Below are positions 56,372 through 64,000 of a DNA stretch of 64,000 nucleotides, in pieces. The notes under the pieces are model-generated. The model ran no database searches. It had not been told where the DNA came from and saw only the letters and a list, made by a program, of their open reading frames with translations. Position 1 is the stretch's first letter; every line of letters starts with the position of its first letter. The DNA comes from Dactylorhiza incarnata (taxonomy: Eukaryota > Streptophyta > Magnoliopsida > Asparagales > Orchidaceae), in the NCBI GenBank assembly GCA_033032865.1, contig JAWHQI010000004.1, forward strand, positions 27,758,001-27,822,000. Reading direction: 5' to 3'. The position numbers were made by a program, and so were the translations under genes.

Positions 56372-57056
56372 AACTTGTCACCTTGCCAGCCTCTCCAGAG
56401 ATCAACCTGAACCCCCCGTCTAGTGAGAGCCCGGGAGCGGAATCGATCTGGGGCATTCCAGCATAAAAACTTGTCACCTTGCCAGCCTCTCAAGAGATCA
56501 ACCTGAACCCCCCGTCTAGTGAGAGCCCGGGAGCGGAATCGATATGGGGCATTCCAGCAAAAAAACTTGTCACCTTGCCAGCCTCTCCAGAGATCAACCT
56601 GAACCCCCCGTCTAGTGAGAGCCCGGGAGCGGAATCGATCTAGAGCATTCCAGCACAAAAACTTGTCACCTTGCCATCCTCTCCAGAGATCAACCTGAAC
56701 CCCCCATCTAATGAGAGCCCGGGAGCGGAATCGATCTGGGGCATTCCAGCACAAAAACTTGTCACCTTGCCAGCCTCTCCAGAGATCAACCTGAACCCCC
56801 CGTCTAGTGAGAGCCCGGGAGCGGAATCGATCTGGGGCATTCCAGCACCAAACATATACCACCTTGCCAGCCTCTCCAGAGATCAACCTGAACCCCCCTG
56901 TCTAGTGAGAGCCCGGGAGCGGAATCGATCTGGGGCATTCCAGCACCAAACATATACCACCTTGCCAGCCTCTCCAGAGATCAACCTGAACCCCCCGTCT
57001 AGTGAGAGCCCGGGAGCGGAATCGATCTGGGGCATTCCAGCATAAAGAACTTATCA
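56372..57056. repeat. 96-bp tandem repeat array in the 3' region of G
   Basis: About seven units with a period near 96 bp, each containing ACCTTGCCAGCCTCTCCAGA and CGGGAGCGGAATCGAT. Since 96 is divisible by three, long spurious frames exist on both strands. The array lies between the integrase end and the 3' LTR in G's orientation. Confidence 0.9.
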
Positions 57057-57129
57057 TCTTGAACTCATGGTTAGTATAAAAACAATACATATGAAATGGT
57101 ATTTACGAATGAATGCATACAAGAATTTT

Positions 57130-57262
57130 ATGGATAGAAACGCTTCAAGTCATCCACGCTCATGGCTCGGCCGAGGGGTACCCCTTCCACATCCTGGAGG
57201 TGGTACCCTCCTGACTTTAGCACTTCACTTACAAAATATGGGCCTTCCCAGTTGGTGTTGAG
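57130..57262 (-). pseudogene. Integrase C-terminus of element G
   Basis: On the minus strand the frame reads Lys-Leu-Asn-Thr-Asn-Trp-Glu-Gly-Pro-Tyr, then Gly-Gly-Tyr-His-Leu and Arg-Ala-Met-Ser-Val-Asp-Asp-Leu-Lys. This matches the C-terminal GPF/Y module of Ty3/gypsy integrases. Only this end is recognisable; the catalytic core is not seen on this strand. It confirms that G is a minus-strand gypsy element. Confidence 0.75.
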
Positions 57263-57789
57263 CTTCTAAAACGCTATCAACTTCTCGACAATGGATATGG
57301 TAAAATAGTCTGGGCATAACCCAGAATCTCATGAGAACGGGGCTCGCAGAATGGGGCAAAATCACAAGAGCGGCATGATAAACAAAATCGGAAGCCCTGT
57401 GAAGCTAAAATCATAGTGCAGGCTGGACTAAGCCTTATTGAGTGTAGAATTCTTGAACCAAGTAAGAAGTACTAACACCGCCTATTTTGAGATGTAAATA
57501 ACTTTCTTCAATGTTAAGTGTAAAATTGGCCATAAGATCAAGTAAAACACAATCTGTATGGTTCATACCCTTATTTTTGAAAAGGACTTGCACCTTAAAT
57601 AAAAAGCTTAGCAGTAGCGTATGCAATTTTACCCTTCTTCGACAAAAACTCGGTCAATAAAATATTTGGGCTAGTGATTAGAACATTTAACTTACTATTG
57701 TTTTAACATTATCTGCATCACCAGTGTGATCGCTGAGGTGCTCTGTTATGAGGTTAACATATCACACCGCTTAATTCTTAATTTAATTT
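57263..57789. other. Unassigned interior of G, left
   Basis: About 0.5 kb between the integrase end and the plus-strand pol remnant. Some minus-strand pol may survive but is too decayed to name. Confidence 0.45.
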
Positions 57790-58920
57790 ACGTATTTGCT
57801 TATGGGATGGAAGCTAATCCAAAGAAAATGTAGGATATGTTATAGTGACCAGTTCCAAATTTAGTTAGGTAGTTAAGAGGCTTCATAGGTTTAAATTACT
57901 ATTACAAAAAAAATCTCATGAACTATGAGTTAATATCTCTACTACTGACAAATCTATTGAAGAAGTGATCTTTCCAGTGAACTATTGAAGCAAAAGAAGC
58001 ATTCAAATAATTGAAATTAGCTGACAGCAATCCTCCAATCCTGACATTACCATATTTCTCTAAGACGTTTATAGTAGAGACACATGCTTCAAATCTGAGA
58101 GTGGCAGCAATATTAACTCAGGATCATCATCCTATTGTGCATTTCAGTAAGACTTTAAGACCTAGAAATGTCGCATTATCAATTTATGAGAAAAACTGCT
58201 CGTAATAGCTTTAGCTATAAAATTGGAGACATTATCTGATAGGAACACATTTTTATATCAGCACCAACCATCATGGTCAAAATATTTGATGAAGCGGAGA
58301 AACACCACTCAATAACACCAAAAATATATCACCAAGTTTCTGGGATATGACTTGCATATGAAAAATGTAGTGAAAACAATGGTGCAAATGGTTTGTCAAG
58401 ACAACACCAGGAAGTTAACACCAGGAAGTTGAGGCACGACTAGCGGCCCTAGTAGTTATGACATCTTATCTATTGCAAAGAATCAAATGTACGTGAGGCT
58501 ATTGGGGTCACATTTTATAATAGAAGAATTAGTTAAGAAGAAAGAAGATAATACATATAAGCCCGAATATCAGGGTGTTAATAGAGTGTTGAAGCGGAAG
58601 TGAAAGTTTGTAACTGGAGATGATGAAGTTAAGAAACTTTAATTACAGTTATATCATGACACTGGAATTGTTGGGCATTCAGGAATAACAACCACTTAAT
58701 TGCCCAAACAACTCTATTATTGGAAGAAGCTCAAGGTCACCTTTCACGACTATATCAGTAAATGCAGTGTCTAGATCTCACTGGAAGGAAATAATCTTTG
58801 TTGTGGTAGACCATTTGAGTAAATTGACTCTCTCTATGACATAATGTCATCCCTATTTGGCAACAACCGTGGCATAGAGCTTCCTGGACTTAACTGATAC
58901 AAGAAAATAAAAGTTTTAAA
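57790..58920 (+). pseudogene. Opposite-strand Ty3/gypsy RT, RNase H and integrase remnant
   Basis: Badly decayed gypsy pol on the plus strand. The RT C-terminus (Leu-Arg-Gly-Phe-Ile-Gly-Leu-Asn-Tyr-Tyr, ~57875) is followed by RNase H from 58011 (Val-Glu-Thr-His-Ala-Ser, where the catalytic Asp is His; then His-Pro-Ile-Val-His-Phe-Ser-Lys). Integrase zinc-region traces (Gly-His-Ser-Gly, ~58672) and core traces (Val-Val-Val-Asp-His-Leu-Ser-Lys, ~58800) come next, with a deletion between them. Many stops. Opposite orientation to G implies an older nested element or captured sequence. Confidence 0.8.
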
Positions 58921-59667
58921 CACCGTGTTAATAGATGCTCACAAGAAAACTCTGAGATGACAATGTCTCCTCCGAAATGAGCATTTATCCAGTTGAAGAG
59001 ACTTTGCATTTTCCATCTTACTAAAAAAATGACATTGAACCACGAAACCTCTCAATGATTCACTTCATAGCATTAGTTGCTAGTACCAGATCTCTTCGTA
59101 TTACGTCTAGAATTTCTTTATGACGTATACTTGGCTTGTGCAAAAGTGAATGTCGTAGGGGAGAAAAAATGGTATATACATTTTTTGAGATCACTTCAAG
59201 TAGAAAAAAGTTCAGAAGAAGATTGGCACGTAGTATATTTTCCGGCATAATAATATTAATCAGACAATATCACTCATTCTCCTTCGACCGAAATAACCCT
59301 CATCCTATATTTTGGACTAGAGCAGGGAAACTGGAGAACATGGGGCTTGAATTGGAATCAAAGGATGAGATGACTTCTATGATTCGATCGACAGGGTTAG
59401 ATTTTAGGACAGATTCTGGCTTTGCTCATGATATTGGGGTCAGCAATTACTCAGATTTCAAGAGCCTTCTGATTCTAAAAGATATTTTAAAGTTTGATTG
59501 AAAGATATACTTGACATCGTGCAGGTACTTAAACCATTTCCTATATACTTCTGCCCAACCTCCTGACAAGGATTAAATTTCATTGAGTATCTTTCACATG
59601 AGAAGGAAGGAAATTAAGGAAAACGAAAACCTAAAACATGAACATTCGCCCCAAGATGGCGTCACGA
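58921..59667. other. Unassigned interior of G, right
   Basis: About 0.75 kb. A plus-strand frame of 121 codons (59136-59501) begins Cys-Lys-Ser-Glu-Cys and resembles nothing I recognise. It probably arises by chance or from the nested pol remnant. Confidence 0.4.
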
Positions 59668-59844
59668 TCAACAGGAGCAGGTGGTGTTTGAGCACTTGCC
59701 ATTCGCAGCGAAAGTGTGCTGCAAAGTCTCCATGACCTCCCGCCGAAACTCTCGCCGGAATCCCTCGGACTGAGACTGCGAGACCCCTCCCGCGGGTGTC
59801 AGCGCATTACCATGGTCATCACTCAGTTCCTCTTCTCTAGCCAT
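59668..59844 (-). pseudogene. Gag N-terminal fragment of element G
   Basis: ATG on the minus strand at 59844 begins Met-Ala-Arg-Glu-Glu-Glu-Leu-Ser and runs 58 codons, with Phe-Arg-Arg-Glu-Phe-Arg-Arg-Glu-Val near 59750, before a stop. It sits about 55 bp inside the right LTR, where gag should start in a minus-strand element. The rest of gag is gone. Confidence 0.55.
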
Positions 59845-59898
59845 GATGTCCGCCCGAGCTTTTCTGTGTTGGCCACTCTCCATGCTCACTGCACCATG

Positions 59899-61801
59899 TG
59901 TTGAAACAGAAATCTTGCGAACAAGACTTGGTCTCTGTGGAGTTCGGGGTCCCAAATGAGGGGTGGCCTCACACCTACTTCGCTCAAGATAACAATCTAG
60001 GCACAAAACTAGGAACTCAAAGGACAAACCCAAGGCCCCAGCGTGGAGGTCCCACCACACACCCGGAAGACTAACAATCACTTCCCCTCCGAAGCCAAAG
60101 ACTGAGACAAAGCACCAATGGAGGACTCTCTTGGCCAACCAAAACATCTAAGGGGAAATCCCAAACCGAATCCCCCTCCTAAAGGTGCTCTCTTGGGTCT
60201 ATTTGTAGCGTTCCTCGTCCGGGCCGCCAATAGCGTAATCCCGACAAACAGTCTGACTATACGCAGCCTAAATGGGACTGCCGACAGCGTAACTCTGTCG
60301 TTCTAAGAGTTAATTAACTGACCCTTAAGGTCTTCCCGGTAATTTCACCTCGGGGTTCCCACGGGGCGAATGGTTCGTGAAAACACCACTCGCCTACGAT
60401 AAAAATATAAGCTACATAAAGAGGGCATCACATGCATTTTAATTTACAAGAGCATAAGCTCCATACTTCGGCACGCAGGCCAGCAAATATAAATAAATAA
60501 GCCCTTCTCGGGGCGGCACGACTTTGGGCTTAAGCCCGCAACTCCCTGCTTGGTACTGCGACACCTGTACGCCAATGTCTCGCCATGCGGTAGCAAACTG
60601 AGCCTCGACCAATTGAAGCAAACCGAGCTACATTGCCCACACCCCTTTCCCATGGCGGCGGCATTTTATAAATACGGGCAAATAATAAATATCTTCCTGT
60701 TGAGTATTCTCCTTGATCCTTAGGACATCACCAATCCGGCCCCCACGTCCGGACGGGCTTCACACAGAAACATCACCAATCTGGTCTACACACCCGGATG
60801 GGCTTCACACAGAATGCCTAAACCCGTACTCACACTTCCGGGCGCTAATGTGGTTAATTTCGGGGATGCGCACATCAACCCGTCGGAGAGCACACCTCCT
60901 CCACCTGATGATGGAGGGGAGCTTCTATGCGAGTATGAGAATTGAAGGCTTCACCTGCCCAAGTAGAAAATTGTTACCCTTGGCGCGTGCTTTGGAGCCA
61001 TAGAGAACGATCACCACGGATTTAGTTTCCGCACACCAGTCCGAGCTCCGAAACGACCACACGAACTCTTCCTCGCACTTGGCCGGCCAAGCTCGTGCTC
61101 CATGGCTATTCACACCGCAACGCCCAACCTAAGGTGGGGTCGGCCTTCTCCTAGTCGGCGACGGCCGGGACGAAGAGAGGAGAGGCTCTGTTGCCCTCGC
61201 ACTAGCCGACGGGAGAGGAGGTAGATGGGGCTCGGCTTCTTCCAGCAGCAAAGCGAGGGAGAGGGGAGGAGCTCGGGTCCTCCTTGTCGATAGGAAAAAA
61301 GGAGAGGAAGAGGGGGGTCGGGCCCCTCGTGCCCTAGGCGGCGACGGGAAAGGGGGAGGGAGGAGAAAAGGCCTCTGCCCTTGTTCCTGGCCAACAAGGG
61401 AGAGAGAGAGAAGGTCGGGGCGTTGCCTCCTTGCGCGAATGAGAGGGAGAGGAGGTCGGAGATCGGGAAGAAGGAGCGGGGTCGCACCTGTTTCGCGTGA
61501 ACAAGGGGAGGGGACTTCGGGTATTGCGGCTGCTCCTAAGAACCGAGAGAGAGGGGGGTCGGGAAATTGGGGTGGACCGGCTCTAAGGGTTAGGGAAAGG
61601 GGTTTTTTATTAAAACCCTAGAATGGAAATGCTGTACGCACCCCACTTGGCTACTCGCACACCAAAACCCGCTAAACGCACCCCGAAACTTCTAATCGCA
61701 GACCACGTCCCAGATTTGTTAAATGTCAAAATATTGGGGGCGTTACACTCGGGTCCTGGCTATCTGGGGAGGGTCCCACCCGACGGATACGGGGTTGTAC
61801 A
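59899..61801 (-). repeat. Element G right LTR (its 5' LTR)
   Basis: 1903 bp, differing from 53720-55623 by scattered single bases and small indels. The plus-strand end GGTTGTACA is followed by the TSD TATAT. Confidence 0.9.
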
Positions 61802-61895
61802 TATATATATATTTGTTAACTTTGCACAAAGTATTTTTAAATCTCTATTCACCCCCCCTCTAGAGAATTCTAGTGAGGTTAACTGTGCACTTTCA
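61802..61895 (+). mobile_element. S4 3' LTR, right part
   Basis: Resumes the S4 LTR after element G with TTTGTTAACTTTGCACAAAG and the CTCTAGAGAATTCTAG end, finishing GTGCACTTTCA. Confidence 0.92.
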
Positions 61896-62006
61896 AGTAG
61901 GCTTGAGGAATGGGCGAGTAGGCTAGCAGAATGGAAGAGTTGGCCTGCGGAATGGAATGGAGGGTTAGCGGAATGGAATGGCGGCACACCTCATACACAC
62001 ATATAA
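61896..62006. other. Short unassigned segment with GGAATGG repeats
   Basis: 111 bp with several copies of GCGGAATGGAATGG. It matches no element here and may be host DNA flanking S4. Confidence 0.5.
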
Positions 62007-63518
62007 ACAAGATGATTTCATATAAATGAAATATGCATTACAAAATAATGTTTATAGTGTTCATCATCAAACTTAAAGAAATCTTGCCCTAAATAACAAA
62101 TCAAGAGGAAAAAGAGTAAAGGAATCAACCACGCCCGAAGCCTTGTTGGGATTCGCTGAAGGAATAACTTGGTTGTAAATCCGCATCCAAACTCGGTGCA
62201 CAACTGCGTCTGGGGTAGAGGAGGGCTGGCACTTTCTCCCAATGGCCCGTCTTCTTCGTCTCACGACCCGATCTACTTTGGTGCACAATCTCCTTGCTTG
62301 ATATTGATGATTTTTGGGCTATAATCCTCTCCTTGAAGGCTCTTGGATGATGGAGGGTGAAAGAGGATGAATGGTACTTGAAAATGGCGCTCAAAATGAC
62401 CTAGAAATGTGGATTAGGCGGAAGGGTTCATGAAAATGCGTATTTATAGAAAGCAGAATTTTGAATGCGCACGATCAGTGGCGCACGACCAGTGGTCGTG
62501 CGAGAAGAAATGCCACTGACCCTGCGGGAATAACCTGTAACAAAAATCCAGAATGAAAAAATAGCGCACAATCAGTGGCGCACCACCAGTGGTCGTGCGA
62601 GAAGAAACCCAGAGATCTTGCGAACCGCTCAGTTGGAAAAAGGGGGATGCGTATGACCAGTGGTCGTGCGCTTGATCGTGCGTGAACAAAAACGCACGAC
62701 CAGTGGCCAATTAGGCTACAAATGGCCCAACCCAACTTCGAGCATCCACACAACCCCTGTACCTGTAGGAAAACCATTGAAAAAGGCATTCACATAATCC
62801 ACATAATAGGTATATCATCACAGAAAAGATGAAACGTAATAAATACAATAAATCACACCAACAAGGGCCAAGGATTGCACTTAGCACTGAAATGCACAAT
62901 GTGATCAAATAGATGCATTTATGAGCAATAAATGAAGTGCATTGGCAAGATAAATGACACAGATGAGTCCGGAAATAACTATATAAAGCAGACTCATCAC
63001 ACCCCCAGACTTACCTATTTGCGCGTCCCGAGCAAACAAATCCGGCGGAGCGGGAAAATGGAATAGTTAGCTTAAAATTACAAAATGGAGTACCATGCGA
63101 ACTCGCATGCTTACGTGAATAGAAAAATAGTAGAGAAGATTTCTAATTATACACATAGTTTATATATTTCTAATAGAGTAAATAAATATTACTTCTACTA
63201 AAAAATAATTGAATTACGGTGAATCATCCGGTCACGCCTATGGAGAAAGTAAAATAATCGCTGAGATGAGAATTGGCAAAGTCGGGATTCGAGACAAACT
63301 CCACCGAAATCCATCGGTGTCGGAGGCCATAAGCTCGCCCGGTCACATTCTCTCCACGACACTAGATTGGTTCATAGCTTGAGTCGGTAAGAATTTAGGT
63401 TTTAAATGGGGCTTGGGTTATGGTGAGGTAAACAAAAATAAACACGAAAGTCGAAGTGCACCACACCTGCAGACATGGACTTTTACAACATGGGTGTGTG
63501 CACATCCACATAATCAAA
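62007..63518 (-). mobile_element. Truncated Athila/Tat-like element related to c
   Basis: LTR part 62007-62999 ends GACTCATCA and is followed by CACCCCCAGACTTA, the same boundary and polypurine tract as in element c. The internal part (63000-63518) matches c's 24550-25100 region loosely (GCGCGTCCCGAGCAAAC). The LTR start and most of the interior are missing. No gene remains. Confidence 0.8.
62441..62706 (-). promoter_or_regulatory. TATA box and CGCACGACC dyad array of the c-like LTR
   Basis: A minus-strand TATA box (TATAAATA) lies at 62441-62449. Directly upstream are copies of GCGCACGACCAGTGGTCGTGCG and half-sites at 62467-62706. The arrangement is the same as in element c, although the surrounding LTR has diverged strongly. 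Confidence 0.82.
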
Positions 63519-64000
63519 ATCCAACTCTGGTTCATTCACTACCTGTGGTTCTTGAACTTCTTCAAGTTCTACCTTTTGCGTCTTTCTTGACAAGAACTCT
63601 TTCTACAAGAAGACACCCGTCCTTACGACAAACACTTTGCCCTCAGACGGTAGGTAAAAGTAATATCCTTTCGTTTCCTTAGGATATCCCACCAGATAAC
63701 ACTTATCTGATTTGGGTTCCAGCTTGTCAGGCATTTGACGTCGTACGTATGCCTCACAGCCCCAAATTTTAATGAATGACATACTAGGACGCTTCCCAGT
63801 CCATATTTCATATGGTGTCTTTAGAACCGTTTTTGTTGGAGCGCGATTCAGTGTTATTGCAGTAGTCTCTAAAGCAAAACCCCAAAAGGAAATAGGCAAG
63901 TCTGCATGACTCATCATCGACCGTACCATGTCTAACAGAGTACGATTTCTCCTCTCAGACACACCATTATTCTGCGGTGTCCTAGGTGGAGTGAGCTGTG
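63519..64000 (-). pseudogene. Copia integrase fragment related to element d
   Basis: Minus-strand equivalent of d's 21,400-21,885 region: integrase Val-Ser-Glu-Arg-Arg-Asn-Arg (the catalytic Glu), Trp-Gly-Phe-Ala-Leu-Glu-Thr, and the downstream linker. The Trp codon that is a stop in d is intact here. A TAG near 63603 (GAG in d) breaks the frame in the linker. The fragment is cut at 63519 by the c-like element and continues beyond the window. Confidence 0.92.

Larger units (their letters stand above)
53720..61801 (-). mobile_element. Element G: Ty3/gypsy element with 1.9-kb LTRs, internally rearranged
   Basis: LTRs 53720-55623 and 59899-61801 start TGTTGAAAC and end GGTTGTACA on the plus strand. 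The TSD is TATAT within a microsatellite. Minus orientation is supported by a purine tract beside the left LTR, a Gag start beside the right LTR, and an integrase C-terminus on the minus strand. Reverse transcriptase is missing in this orientation. A gypsy pol remnant on the plus strand occupies part of the interior. Confidence 0.88.
39012..61895 (+). mobile_element. S4: Sirevirus-like gag/env-like element, twice interrupted
   Basis: Parts: truncated 5' LTR (39012-40055), primer-binding site, gag (40163-41045, then 48675-50140 after insertion S3), spacer array, env-like gene (50522-52292), polypurine tract, 3' LTR (52477-53719, then 61802-61895 after insertion G). No pol: about 380 bp separate gag and the env-like gene. 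Without insertions it is roughly 7 kb. Same subfamily as S3 (LTR start TGTTGGGGAAATGAT). Confidence 0.88.

Noticed and set aside
56353..56886. A 177-codon repeat protein on the minus strand
   Set aside because: It arises because the tandem unit length (96 bp) is a multiple of three. Other frames on both strands are open for the same reason.
59136..59501. Novel 121-codon gene inside G
   Set aside because: No similarity I recognise, an AT-rich decayed surrounding, and no relation to either element's gene order.

Overview
This window is plant nuclear DNA, almost certainly from a eudicot with a repeat-rich genome. It is an intergenic stack of nested LTR retrotransposons, and I found no credible host gene, tRNA, rRNA or snoRNA gene. 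Evidence for a plant: Copia (Pseudoviridae) and Ty3/gypsy (Metaviridae) gag/pol domains, primer-binding sites matching plant initiator tRNA-Met and tRNA-Asp, 5-bp target-site duplications (TSDs), AT-rich spacers, and stop codons throughout.

Layout from left to right. (1) 1-2228: tail of a Sirevirus-like element (S1), with an env-like gene end and a truncated 3' LTR. (2) 2229-3978: decayed Ty3/gypsy fragment. (3) 3979-38903: a second Sirevirus-like element (S2), broken twice. Its env-like gene is split by a pol-less Copia element 'b' (6258-14510, TSD TAGTG). Its 3' LTR is split by a Tork-like Copia element 'd' (17748-38427, TSD GTTTT). Element d is itself split in its reverse-transcriptase/RNase H region by a tandem three-LTR gypsy gag-only element 'c' (23038-36030, TSD ATAGC). 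(4) 39012-61895: a third Sirevirus-like element (S4). Its gag is split by a young close relative S3 (41046-48674, TSD TGGAC), and its 3' LTR is split by a gypsy element 'G' (53720-61801, TSD TATAT). G holds remnants of yet another gypsy pol on the opposite strand. (5) 62007-63518: truncated relative of c. (6) 63519-64000: a Copia pol fragment on the minus strand that runs off the window.

How the parts work together. All three Sirevirus-like copies whose interior is visible (S2, S3, S4) run LTR - gag - short spacer - env-like gene - LTR, with no protease, integrase or reverse transcriptase between gag and env-like gene. They look like a non-autonomous gag+env-like lineage that must borrow pol enzymes. 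Elements b and c are also gag-only (TR-GAG type), so mobilisation in trans dominates this locus.

The most unusual signal is regulatory. The LTRs of at least four unrelated families (S, b, c, d), plus a diverged relative of c, each carry an array of short CpG-rich repeats, mostly inverted repeats, upstream of the predicted TATA box. Each array has its own sequence, but all share the core GTCG/CGAC. In S3 and S4 the same dyad also sits inside gag as seven copies at an exact 33-bp period, written with Ser and Arg codons the rest of gag avoids. A second signal is a tandem array of RNA-hairpin units in the transcribed part of the S-family LTRs. Its stems change together between subfamilies while the loop stays the same. 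A third is that the middle LTR of the three-LTR element is a mosaic of the two outer LTRs, with the switch point inside the palindrome array.
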